Origin: Planctomycetota bacterium
GTDB lineage: Bacteria; Planctomycetota; JAPUJT01
DNA: 64,000 nt
Direction: 5' to 3'
Assembly (NCBI GenBank): GCA_027296055.1
Contig: JAPUJT010000064.1
Span: forward strand, 62,001-126,000
Below are positions 18,918 through 28,051 of this stretch, piece after piece (within the stretch, counting starts at the first letter, position 1; each line of letters starts with the position of its first letter). The notes beneath the pieces were generated by a model. The model was not told the DNA's origin. It saw only the letters and a program-made list of their open reading frames with translations, and ran no database searches. Made by a program: the position numbers and the translations under genes.

Positions 18918-21655
18918 CTCTCTTCCTCTGCGGATCCCTTTCCCATCCACTGACGGATCTTGCCCAACCATCCGTTGCCATGGTCTACTGGGGTTTCACG
19001 CTCTTCCTCGAGTAGGGCTTCGATATTCCTTATGTGTGTCGCCATGTCCGACATGGCGCGATGCTTGGCCTGCAACTGCGCCTCGAGACTCTGCATCTGC
19101 TGATCCTTCTTTGCGACCTGTCCAGCGAGATCCGTCTCTCTCTGCTTCGATGAGACGATCTGGATGGTCCGAGCGTCGGCGACCCTCTCTGCCCGGCGCC
19201 TCGCCTGGTCCTGCGTCTCGAGCTTCTCCCAGATCTCCCTGACGGCCCCCTCCTTGAGAGGTTTCTCCCGATGGAGACGATGGAGCCCGGGGAGAACCGC
19301 CTGCTCGGGACCCTTGTCGGGCGCGAAGGAGGGGTTCCGACAGAACTCCCTCAAAGGGGCCACGACCTTGCTCCAGACGAACTCCTCTCGCACCTTCTCG
19401 ATCTTCTCCCGTATCGCCCAGACTTCATCGGGCTTCTCGACGAGGCGAACGATCGCCGTCGCCAGGGCGTCCGGGTCACCGGCGGGGACGACCAGGCCCA
19501 GTCCTTCGCGATCCACCATCTCCGCCAGAGCGTCACCCTCCGTGCAGATGATCGGGAGACCCGACCACAGGTAATCCATGAACCGGGTCCTGCTTGCGAG
19601 TCGCGCCTCCACCCCCCTCCGATGCGTCGAGACGCCGAAGTCCGAGTCCAGGAGGTAGTCCAGCCGATCCGCATAGGGGACATACCCCTTCTCATTGAAG
19701 AACACGAAGCGGCCATGGAGGCCCAGCTCCTTCGAGAGGGCCATCGCCTGTTCCTGCACCCTCATCCGAGGTACTTCCGGATTCGGATGGCGGGTACCCA
19801 GAAAGAAGAGTTTCACGTCGGGTCTCTTCCGACTCACTCGATCCATCGCATGAATCAGCGTCTCCGGATCGAACCAGTTGAAGATCCCTCCCGCCCAGAG
19901 AATCACCTTGTCATCAGGACCGATCCCCTTCACCTGACCCTTGATCACGTGGCGGCCCTTCACGGGAGCGGTGTCCGGGATACCGAAGGGAACCGTGGCG
20001 ATCATCTTCTCCAGGCTCGTGTCATGGTCGAAGGTCTCCACGTTCAGGCGGTTCAAGGCGGAGAGGGCGCCGAGCCAGTAGTCCCGCTGACGCTCGTTCG
20101 CGCAGAGGAAGAAATCGCCCATCAAGATCTGCTCGTTCGCGATGATCAGGTTCAAGGCGTGAGCTCGCCTTCGATCCTCCTCGCCCATCTCGTTGTACCG
20201 GTAGGTATTCAGGTTTTCGATGGGGAAGGGACAGTAGAGGTCCACGATGAAGATCTTCCGAAGTGTCTTGAGGAAAGAGAGGTGATACAGGGCCCATCCC
20301 TGGACCAGGATGACGTCTCGCTCGGCCGCCAGGCTCCGGAACTCGGCCTGGTTCTTGTCGGAGTACGAAAAGATGCGAAACCCCTCCGGCTTCAGAGTTG
20401 TCTGGTTCGGGACAGCGAGGGTGACGGAGAATTCCGGGGCAAGCTGCCGAGCGAACTCCCAGCACCGGATCGCCGGGCCCGCCATCTCCTCGCCGACGTA
20501 GTCGGTCGAGACGATCAATATCTTCCTGGCAGACCTCCCCTCAGGCCGGGTCGCCCCAGCGATGTCGAATATCCTGAACAGCTCACGCTGGATCTTCCGG
20601 TACCCCGCCCCGAGATCGCCGGAGGCTGGATCTTCCCACGACTCCCCGAACCGAGAGAGGATCTCCGCGTCCGTCCTACGCCGACGCTGCTGGATCTCCT
20701 TGCGCTTCTCCATCATTTGCGGAAGGGCTTTCGCTATCGCGTGGAGGGCGACCAGCGGAGTGGCCGACTTCACGGGAAGGACCTCGCCATCTCCGAGAGG
20801 CCTCGTCGACTCGAGGTCGTATCTGTCGGCCTCGATCTCTCCCCCCATCAGGGCCCGGTGCGCCTGAAGGAGGAAGGAGGCGGGCAGCACTCGATAGAGA
20901 TTCTCGTCCTCCAGGTTCTTGAAGGCGGTGAGGATCCCGTTTCTCTCCAGGAGGTGCAGCTTCTTGTGACCCGGGTGCGAACCTGAGGTGCCGCCGTGAA
21001 CGTGGTAGCAGACCGCCGCGGGACAGTAGACGACCCGGTAGCCCAGGACCCACAGTCTCCAGCCGAGATCCACGTCGACGTAGTGCCAGAGTAGATCCTC
21101 GTCGAATCCGCCGGCTTCGAGGAAGGCATCCTTGCGGATCAGCATCGCGCCTGAGCACGGAAAGAGGGTCTCGTGGTAGTCCATCCCCTTGCCGTCCTTC
21201 GCCTCGCCGTAGGCCTTCTGGAAACCCCGTCCCTCGAAGTTCACCAACCCGCCGGCGTAGTCGACCCGCTCGCCGTCCCAGGAGAGCATCTTCGAGGCGA
21301 CACACACGACCTTCCTCTTGGCGCTCACGGGTCTCAGCATCTTCTCCAGCCAATCGGGCTCGAGCCGGACGTCATTGTTCAAGAAGGCGATGTAGCTCCC
21401 CCCGGCCATCTTCGCCGCCTCGTTGTTCGGCTTCGCGTACCCCTCGTTTCGCATCTTGCGGACGACAATGACCCGGGGAAAGTTCTCACGAATGAAGGAG
21501 ACGGAGCCATCGGTGGAGCCGTTATCCACCACGATGACCTCCATGCGATCACGGGGGTAGCGGAGGGCCTCGAGGGATGGGAGGGACGCTTCGAGATGTT
21601 CCCTGCCGTTCCAGTTGAGGACGATCAGGGTTACAAGCGGCCTCTGGGAGCTCAT
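18914..21655 (-). CDS. GT2-linker-GT4 fusion glycosyltransferase with C-terminal coiled coil
   Basis: RPLVTLIVLNWNGREHLEASLPSLEALRYPRDRMEVIVVDNGSTDGSV (GT2); KEIQQRRRRTDAEILSRFGE linker; ARKILIVSTDYVGEEMAGPAIRCWEFARQL...VILWAGGIFNWFDPETLIHAMDRV (GT4). Confidence 0.88.
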   Translation of the reverse strand: MSSQRPLVTLIVLNWNGREHLEASLPSLEALRYPRDRMEVIVVDNGSTDGSVSFIRENFPRVIVVRKMRNEGYAKPNNEAAKMAGGSYIAFLNNDVRLEPDWLEKMLRPVSAKRKVVCVASKMLSWDGERVDYAGGLVNFEGRGFQKAYGEAKDGKGMDYHETLFPCSGAMLIRKDAFLEAGGFDEDLLWHYVDVDLGWRLWVLGYRVVYCPAAVCYHVHGGTSGSHPGHKKLHLLERNGILTAFKNLEDENLYRVLPASFLLQAHRALMGGEIEADRYDLESTRPLGDGEVLPVKSATPLVALHAIAKALPQMMEKRKEIQQRRRRTDAEILSRFGESWEDPASGDLGAGYRKIQRELFRIFDIAGATRPEGRSARKILIVSTDYVGEEMAGPAIRCWEFARQLAPEFSVTLAVPNQTTLKPEGFRIFSYSDKNQAEFRSLAAERDVILVQGWALYHLSFLKTLRKIFIVDLYCPFPIENLNTYRYNEMGEEDRRRAHALNLIIANEQILMGDFFLCANERQRDYWLGALSALNRLNVETFDHDTSLEKMIATVPFGIPDTAPVKGRHVIKGQVKGIGPDDKVILWAGGIFNWFDPETLIHAMDRVSRKRPDVKLFFLGTRHPNPEVPRMRVQEQAMALSKELGLHGRFVFFNEKGYVPYADRLDYLLDSDFGVSTHRRGVEARLASRTRFMDYLWSGLPIICTEGDALAEMVDREGLGLVVPAGDPDALATAIVRLVEKPDEVWAIREKIEKVREEFVWSKVVAPLREFCRNPSFAPDKGPEQAVLPGLHRLHREKPLKEGAVREIWEKLETQDQARRRAERVADARTIQIVSSKQRETDLAGQVAKKDQQMQSLEAQLQAKHRAMSDMATHIRNIEALLEEERETPVDHGNGWLGKIRQWMGKGSAEEES

Positions 21656-23586
21656 CTCCGGCCCTCCCCCGCCCCGGCCAGGATCTCGTCCAGTCCGAAA
21701 GCCTCCACCAGCGCCCGTCGCGTGTCCTCGTATTCGTCCCCACCGCCAGAAGGTTCTGACCCTATGGAGAACAGGGAGAGGATTTCCTCGTCCGAGCGAG
21801 CGCGACGCGCCTGAATCCGACGTCGTCCGGCCTGGGCCTGCTCGAGGCCTCCGAGGAACCTCTCGACGGCCAGAAGGTGGGCGGCATGAAAGGGAGTGAT
21901 CTTCTCCATCCGGTCGCCATCATCATCGGGCGACCCGAACCGATAGGACTCCGGAGAGATCTCGGAGCTGACCCAACCTCTTTCCAGCGTCAACAATATT
22001 GCCAGAGGGAGGATGCGGTTCAGATTCGCCTCGTCGTAGTTCTTGTAGAGGGCAGTAAGCGCACCCCTTTCCTCCCACACGACCCTGCGGACCCGCTGCG
22101 CCATGTCCAGCTTTCGAGGAGTCCGCAACTGGACGGGGGAGGCGGGAGCGTGACGCACCTCGTATCCCAGGACCCACAGCCTCCAACCGAGATCCAGGTC
22201 GTCCAGGCAGGCATGAAACCCGGCGTCGAACCCACCGGCTTCGAAGAAGACCTCTCGATCGATCAGCATTCCTCCTCCGAAGGGGAACAGGGCGGGCCCG
22301 CTGGGGCGGAGGCCCTCTCCCGTCATCCCCTCTGGCACCTCCGGGAGAGGCCGGCCGAGAAAGTCCATCGCCCCCGGGACGGGCGGGATCAGCTTTCCCT
22401 CGGGCCCGAAGAGACACGAGGTCGAGCAGACGATCCTGGAAGCATCATCGATCGGCTCCAGCAGACCATCGATCCAATCAGCCTCGATCCTGCAGGTCGA
22501 GTCGAGAAATGCCACGTACTTCCCCGATGCTTCCCTGGCGCCCTCCATCCGCGCCGCCGGGATTCCTCTCCGGGGTCGCGAACGGACCGTCCGGACACGG
22601 TGATCGCCGGGGAGAGCGACCTCCTGTTTCCCGCTGCGGTCGACCACCACGACGTCGACACGCTCCATCGGATAGCGCTGATCTCGGATCCGTTCGAGAC
22701 ACTCCTCGAGGGCCTCATCTTCCTCCGAGTGCAGCACGACGACGGAGACCGTCGGCCTCTTCGAACCAACCGGGGCGGCCACCTTCGTCTTCATCCCATG
22801 AAAGAAGACCCCCGCCGAGATGTACTCCAGCTTCTCTGGGCGGAGACTCCGGAACAGGGTGAGATCTTTCTGTTCGCGAAGTCGCTGCAGAATTTCGCCG
22901 ATGGTGAGCCCCCGGAACGTGTTCCGGAGCGCTTCGCTTTGCAGCGACTCCTCGAAGACGCCCAGGATCTCTCTCAATGTGACCCAGGGTTCCTGATGCG
23001 GACCCACCCCACTCTGGATCTTCTCGAAGGCCGACAGCAGCAACTCGAGGCCCGGCCGGGTCACGTTGAAGAAGTGGTTCGGCACCGCGTGAAAGGAGCT
23101 CATGAACGCCGCGTCGATCCGTACCTCCCCGTCTTCCTTGAGCACCCGGTGGATTTCGCTGATGTAGCGACGGGGATCCGTGACATGCTCGAGGACCGCC
23201 TCGCTGACCACCGCGTCGAAGGATCCTTTCCGGAAGGGGAGGTGCAGACCGTCCCCGATCACGTCGGTCGAGGATGACAGGTACATCTCGAGCTGCACGA
23301 CGTGCGGGAAGGCCTGTTTGTCGGCCCCGGCGCCGTCGTCGAGCACGAGGCCTCCCTCGAACCTCTCGATCAGCTCGAGGGATCCGGGGGCGTACGGGTT
23401 CGCCGGCGGGGCCCCCTCGCGCCGTATCTCCCCTCCTGGATCGGGGAGCATGACAGGGACGGAGCCCTGCATCCGGTACACGGCCCAGCACGCCTGGCAG
23501 GTGATCTTCTCCCGCTCCTCTTCAATCCGGACGTCCCCCTGGCAGCGAGGGCAGGCCAGGATTTCGAGGATCCGATCCGCCTTCAT
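21652..23586 (-). CDS. Trm112-like zinc module + SAM methyltransferase + GT2 fusion
   Basis: MKADRILEILACPRCQGDVRIEEEREKITCQACWAVYRM; FDAVVSEAVLEHVTDPRRYISEIHRVLKEDGEV; PTVSVVVLHSEEDEALEECLERIRDQRYP; same linker signature RRRIQARRARSDEEILSLF; ATGA overlap with downstream gene. Confidence 0.85.
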   Translation of the reverse strand: MKADRILEILACPRCQGDVRIEEEREKITCQACWAVYRMQGSVPVMLPDPGGEIRREGAPPANPYAPGSLELIERFEGGLVLDDGAGADKQAFPHVVQLEMYLSSSTDVIGDGLHLPFRKGSFDAVVSEAVLEHVTDPRRYISEIHRVLKEDGEVRIDAAFMSSFHAVPNHFFNVTRPGLELLLSAFEKIQSGVGPHQEPWVTLREILGVFEESLQSEALRNTFRGLTIGEILQRLREQKDLTLFRSLRPEKLEYISAGVFFHGMKTKVAAPVGSKRPTVSVVVLHSEEDEALEECLERIRDQRYPMERVDVVVVDRSGKQEVALPGDHRVRTVRSRPRRGIPAARMEGAREASGKYVAFLDSTCRIEADWIDGLLEPIDDASRIVCSTSCLFGPEGKLIPPVPGAMDFLGRPLPEVPEGMTGEGLRPSGPALFPFGGGMLIDREVFFEAGGFDAGFHACLDDLDLGWRLWVLGYEVRHAPASPVQLRTPRKLDMAQRVRRVVWEERGALTALYKNYDEANLNRILPLAILLTLERGWVSSEISPESYRFGSPDDDGDRMEKITPFHAAHLLAVERFLGGLEQAQAGRRRIQARRARSDEEILSLFSIGSEPSGGGDEYEDTRRALVEAFGLDEILAGAGEGRR

Positions 23587-24308
23587 GCCGCGGACCTCCT
23601 GAGGAGCAAGATCGCCTCGTAGTCCATCTCCACCATCTCGTCCAGTTCCCAACCAAGTCCCATATGGGTATCGGTGTATCGGACGGCTTCGAGAACGTCG
23701 TCGGGAATCCACACGTGAAAGTGCACCTTGTAGTCGTTCTCATCGACCAGTTTCACGAAGTCGCGTAAATCCTTCTCCTTCTTCAGCTCGTGATGGGCGC
23801 GTCCAAACTCGCGGATGTGACTCTCGCGGCTCCCACGACCTCCGTCCTCATGATCCTGGATCAGATGAGCGAGCGTGGTCCGGGGTCGAGTACGGTCGAA
23901 GGTGAAACGCATGTCCGGGATCGCCAGAAAGAGGTCGCCGCCGGGCACGAGGACCCGGTGCCACTCCGAGAGGGCCCCGAGGGGATCCTCCATATGCTCG
24001 AGCACATGACTGGAGATGACGAAGTCCTGGGAGGCGTCGTCGATCCCCTTCAGGGTTTCCCCCGGGACGAGCACGTCCGGCGCTACCAGTCGCTCATCTT
24101 CGTATTCCGGCGAGACCCTCCTCACGGTCTCTGCGTCCACGCAATCCACGTAGATCGCCTGGGCCACCGCCGCGCGCAGCCGCGTCGGGCGGGTGAAGGC
24201 GCCGATCTCCAGACCCCGACCGCGAATCTTTCCCGCGAGCCGATCCCGGATCCGCCTGCCCTGGTCATCCGGCGGAGAGTAGGTCTTTGCCTTGTCGGAC
24301 TGGGTCAT
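23583..24308 (-). CDS. SAM-dependent methyltransferase
   Basis: IRGRGLEIGAFTRPTRL...DFVISSHVLEHMEDPLGALSEWHRVLVPGGDLFLAIPDM. Confidence 0.85.
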   Translation of the reverse strand: MTQSDKAKTYSPPDDQGRRIRDRLAGKIRGRGLEIGAFTRPTRLRAAVAQAIYVDCVDAETVRRVSPEYEDERLVAPDVLVPGETLKGIDDASQDFVISSHVLEHMEDPLGALSEWHRVLVPGGDLFLAIPDMRFTFDRTRPRTTLAHLIQDHEDGGRGSRESHIREFGRAHHELKKEKDLRDFVKLVDENDYKVHFHVWIPDDVLEAVRYTDTHMGLGWELDEMVEMDYEAILLLRRSAA

Positions 24309-25093
24309 CATTTGTACCCACAGAAGAAGACGCAGGGGCTGAGGGCTTTTCGTGCATCGTCGCTGATCTTCTCGAACGGTCCGTAGTCGTTTTTCTCCAT
24401 TCGAGCGACGAGCTCGCCAAACGTCATCCCCAGTGCTTCCTTCCTGGCGGGCGGATCCATCCCTTGCAGAAGGATCGCCAGCACCCACCGAAAGAGATGT
24501 GGGGCGGTAGGATCCCAGGAGACCTGCAGCGGATGGAAATCTCTCGTGAGGCGCCGGAGGCCCTCGACGGTCATGTTGAAGTAGTGCTCCCGGACGGAAC
24601 GGAACGGCTGCATGAACGCCACGCGGAGAAGGATGACTCCTCCGGGTTTCGTGACCCGATGGATCTCCGCCGTGGCGAGGAACGGGTCCGGGAGATACTC
24701 GATCGCGGAGCTCGAATAGATCGCATCGAAAGTCGAGTCCTGGAAGGGAAGCGCGTCAGGGGTGCCAAGGACGTCCGTCGTGGGAAATCGAACCGTGTCG
24801 AACTGGACCACGTGGGGATACTTTTGCTTCTGGTTGCCCGCGCCGTAATCCAGGACGATTCCATCCCTGAACTCCTCCGGGAGATCCCTCGGGATGCGGA
24901 CGTAGGGCTTCTCGACGGCCAGATCTTCCCCCTTCGCCGCCGGTGGAGTCCCCTGGACGATCATCCACGGCACGCCGTCCTCTACCCGGTATCGGTGTCC
25001 ACACTCGGGGCAGAAGAGGGCGTCCCGGATCGGCTCGACCCGCACGCGGCAGGTGGGGCAGCCAAGTATTTCGACAAGACGGTCGAGATCCAT
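24308..25093 (-). CDS. Trm112-like zinc module + SAM methyltransferase
   Basis: VEILGCPTCRVRVEPIRDALFCPECGHRYRVEDGVPWM; VLDYGAGNQKQKYPHVVQFDTV; paralogous to the methyltransferase half of 21652..23586. Confidence 0.85.
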   Translation of the reverse strand: MDLDRLVEILGCPTCRVRVEPIRDALFCPECGHRYRVEDGVPWMIVQGTPPAAKGEDLAVEKPYVRIPRDLPEEFRDGIVLDYGAGNQKQKYPHVVQFDTVRFPTTDVLGTPDALPFQDSTFDAIYSSSAIEYLPDPFLATAEIHRVTKPGGVILLRVAFMQPFRSVREHYFNMTVEGLRRLTRDFHPLQVSWDPTAPHLFRWVLAILLQGMDPPARKEALGMTFGELVARMEKNDYGPFEKISDDARKALSPCVFFCGYK

Positions 25094-25099
25094 TTCTCC

Positions 25100-28051
25100 T
25101 CAGAAGTAAAGAAGACGGTAGGCCAGGTCTTTCCTTCTGAATAACCCGTTCCGTGATTCCGCCCGGAGGTAGCAACCTGCGTAGTTTCCGATGTGAGAGC
25201 TGGGCGACTCGAGTGAAAGAGTGAACCGCCGGCCCCTCGAGTTCCTGACGGGATCGAACCGGAACACGAACTCCTCATTGTCGGTGAGATCCCTGGCGCT
25301 CACCTTGACCTCCCTCAGCGGCTGCCTCCCGGATCGCAAGCGGAAGATCAGATCCGCCGTGTTCTGGCGCTTGTAGGTAGCCACTTCCAACGCCACCCCG
25401 CAGAGTCCGTGTCTGTCCGCCCGGAAGGCCTGCTTGACCGCCCGTGTCCCCCGGATCGGCACGATGAGGGCATCGTCGGTTCCGTCTTTGCGCCGCACGA
25501 TGAAGTCGTAGATCCGGAAAGGGAGGCTGTTCATGACCCGGTCCACGAGCGGACTCGCGCGGTTGAGCTCCTGGTGCAGGGCGCTCACGGTCTCGAGGAT
25601 GCGCCTCCTCTCCTCCAGGAGCCGTCTCTTCTCATCCCCCTTCGAACGGATCAACTCGAGAACCCCCTCGGCAACAGCGTCTCCATCCGTCCCGACCCGA
25701 CGTCGGCCCGACCCGGCGATCCCCCGATCCGGTGCGAACCGGGAGTTCCGGCAGAAACCGGCGAGAGGGATGACGACCTTGCTCCAGCGGTAGGCCAGAC
25801 CCAGCCTGCCGCTCGCCTTGCCCATCCTCTTCAACTTCTTGGAAGAGCCCAGGAGCTCCAGGATTGTCTCCGCCAGACGCTCGGGATCGGCGGAAGGAAC
25901 GATCACCGCGGCGCCGGCCCCCTCCGCCTCCTCCGTCAGATGGTCGGTGCCCGCCGAGATGATCGGGAGGGAAGCCGAGAGATAGTCGAGGAGCTGGGTC
26001 CGCGATGAGAAGCGCGACTCCAGCGTCTCCGGGTAGGCGCTCACCCCGATGTCCGCATCGAGAAAGAAGTTCGCTCGGTCCCTCTCGGGGACCGCTTCCT
26101 GGAAGAATACCGTTTCACCGAGCACGCCCAGCTCACGCGCGAGATCGGTGCATTCCTTCAGCCAGTCCGCGCGGGGCGATCCCCCGCCGGGATGTCCTGC
26201 TCCGAGAAGGAGGAGCTTGCAGTCCTGGCGCTTCAGCCGCACCCTGTCCATCGCTCGGATGAAGATCCTTGGATCCATCCAGGGATGTTTCCCTCCCCCC
26301 CAGATCAGGACCTTGTCCTCCGCCGCAATCTTCGGGCAGGCCTCCCGTATCGCCCGGCCACGACGGGAGGGCGGCTCCTCGGGGATGCCGTCCGGGACGA
26401 TCCCGACGAGCCCGCGCAAGGTCGGATCCCCCGCGTACGTGTCGGGGTTGATCCGGCCCGATGCCAGGAGCCCTCCGAGGGCAAAATCCGCCCCCCTCTC
26501 GCTTGCTACCAGGAAGTAGTCCGCCACCTCCAGCTGCCGCAGGAAGACACCGATGCCCTTTGCGTGAGCAGCCCTCTGACTCACCTGCCCCCCCCATTCA
26601 CGGTCGCGGACCTCCAGGTTCTCGAGGACGGTGGGTCGGTAGAGATCCAGCACCAGGGGGATGGCCCCGCTTCGCAGAGCTGGATACTTCTCGAGCGCGG
26701 CTCCCGAGGTCACCACGACCTTCGCCTTCGCCAGCTCGTTCGACAACTGCTCGTCGTCCTCGATACGAACGATCTCGATCCCTTCCCCGTTCCGCTCCCC
26801 GACCTCATAGGGTGTCGTGATCTTCACGCGAAATTCCCGCGCGAGGACCCTGGCCATCTCGAGGAATCGAGTGGCGGAACCGGACAGCGGGTCGTCGAAA
26901 GCCGAGCTCGAGGCGAAGACGATCTGATCCTCTTTCTCCAGCCCGAAGGAGCGACGAACGCCAAGGAGGGAGACGACCTCCTTCTGAACTTTCCGGTAGG
27001 TCGCCTCTCCCAGGATCGGGGCCAGGGGATCCCCGAACCGACCCAGGATCTCCTCATCCGGAACGGTTCGCCGCCTCTGGATCTCGAGACGACTCTTCAG
27101 AAGCCGCGGGAGGGCCTCGGTCACGGCCTGCACGGCGACCAGCCCGGCGGCGCCGGACCGGTCGAAAGCGTCTCCCCCGCCATCGAACTCGAGGTCTTTC
27201 GGGGACGCTTCGAGACGAAAGTCTTTCCGGTCGATCCGGGCGGAGGGCATCGCTCGCTGAACGGCGAGCAGCAAGGACGCGCTCACCGTGGTGGAGAGCG
27301 CCCCTTCGCCATAGTTCTTGATGATCGTGAAGAGGGAGTTCCGCTGAGCCAAGAACTTTCTCTTGTACTCGGGGAACTCCCGTGTCGTGGCACGGTGTGC
27401 GCGGTACGCGATGGAATTATTTGCAAGGACGATCCTGTGACCATAGAGCCAGAGTCTCCATCCGAGGTCGACATCCTCGCCGCAGGAGATATAGTCCGCG
27501 TCGAACCCGCCCACGTCGAGAAACACTTTCCGGCGGATCAACATGGATCCCGCGCCGGGGAAGAAGATCTCGTCCCCGTCCTTGACGGTCTTCCGGAGGT
27601 CCTTCGTTGTTCCACCAGGCAAGCTCCGGCCTTCGAAGTTGATCGCCTCCCCGCCGAATTCTGTCCCCTTGTCATCCCAGGTCTGGATTCGCCCACCGAC
27701 GCAGGCGATCCCGGGTTCCGCCACCGCGGCCTCGACCAGCTGAAGCAACCAGCCCCTATCGACTCTCATGTCCTGGTGGAGAAGGGCGAGGTACTCCCCT
27801 TTCGCCTTCTCCGCCGCTACGTTGTTGCCACCAGCCAGGCCGAGGTTTTTCTTCGACTCGATCAGGTTGACCCCGGTGTAGGACTTGCGAACGAGATCGA
27901 CCGTGCCGTCGTCCGAGCCGTTGTCCACGATGAGGATCTCGAGCCGATCGGAGGGATAGTCGATCTCCCCCAGAGACTCCAGGCAGGTCCTCAGGAGATC
28001 TCGGCCATTGTGGGAGACGATGATGACGGAAACCTTCGGAAGGTTCTTCAT
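25100..28051 (-). CDS. Giant GT2-linker-GT4 fusion with C-terminal domain shared with the YfhO proteins
   Basis: PKVSVIIVSHNGRDLLRTCLESLGEIDYPSDRLEILIVDNGSDDGTV; RLEIQRRRTVPDEEILGRFGDP linker; VLIWGGGKHPWMDPRIFIRAMDRV; C-terminal KQAFRADRHGLCGVALEVATYKRQN...FRFDPVRNSRGRRFTLSLESP. Confidence 0.88.
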   Translation of the reverse strand: MKNLPKVSVIIVSHNGRDLLRTCLESLGEIDYPSDRLEILIVDNGSDDGTVDLVRKSYTGVNLIESKKNLGLAGGNNVAAEKAKGEYLALLHQDMRVDRGWLLQLVEAAVAEPGIACVGGRIQTWDDKGTEFGGEAINFEGRSLPGGTTKDLRKTVKDGDEIFFPGAGSMLIRRKVFLDVGGFDADYISCGEDVDLGWRLWLYGHRIVLANNSIAYRAHRATTREFPEYKRKFLAQRNSLFTIIKNYGEGALSTTVSASLLLAVQRAMPSARIDRKDFRLEASPKDLEFDGGGDAFDRSGAAGLVAVQAVTEALPRLLKSRLEIQRRRTVPDEEILGRFGDPLAPILGEATYRKVQKEVVSLLGVRRSFGLEKEDQIVFASSSAFDDPLSGSATRFLEMARVLAREFRVKITTPYEVGERNGEGIEIVRIEDDEQLSNELAKAKVVVTSGAALEKYPALRSGAIPLVLDLYRPTVLENLEVRDREWGGQVSQRAAHAKGIGVFLRQLEVADYFLVASERGADFALGGLLASGRINPDTYAGDPTLRGLVGIVPDGIPEEPPSRRGRAIREACPKIAAEDKVLIWGGGKHPWMDPRIFIRAMDRVRLKRQDCKLLLLGAGHPGGGSPRADWLKECTDLARELGVLGETVFFQEAVPERDRANFFLDADIGVSAYPETLESRFSSRTQLLDYLSASLPIISAGTDHLTEEAEGAGAAVIVPSADPERLAETILELLGSSKKLKRMGKASGRLGLAYRWSKVVIPLAGFCRNSRFAPDRGIAGSGRRRVGTDGDAVAEGVLELIRSKGDEKRRLLEERRRILETVSALHQELNRASPLVDRVMNSLPFRIYDFIVRRKDGTDDALIVPIRGTRAVKQAFRADRHGLCGVALEVATYKRQNTADLIFRLRSGRQPLREVKVSARDLTDNEEFVFRFDPVRNSRGRRFTLSLESPSSHIGNYAGCYLRAESRNGLFRRKDLAYRLLYF

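Noticed and set aside
19271-20986. 571-aa plus-strand ORF
   Set aside because: Antisense to the well-supported 913-aa GT2-GT4 fusion; low-complexity composition.
21877-23277. 466-aa plus-strand ORF
   Set aside because: Antisense shadow of the methyltransferase-GT2 fusion.
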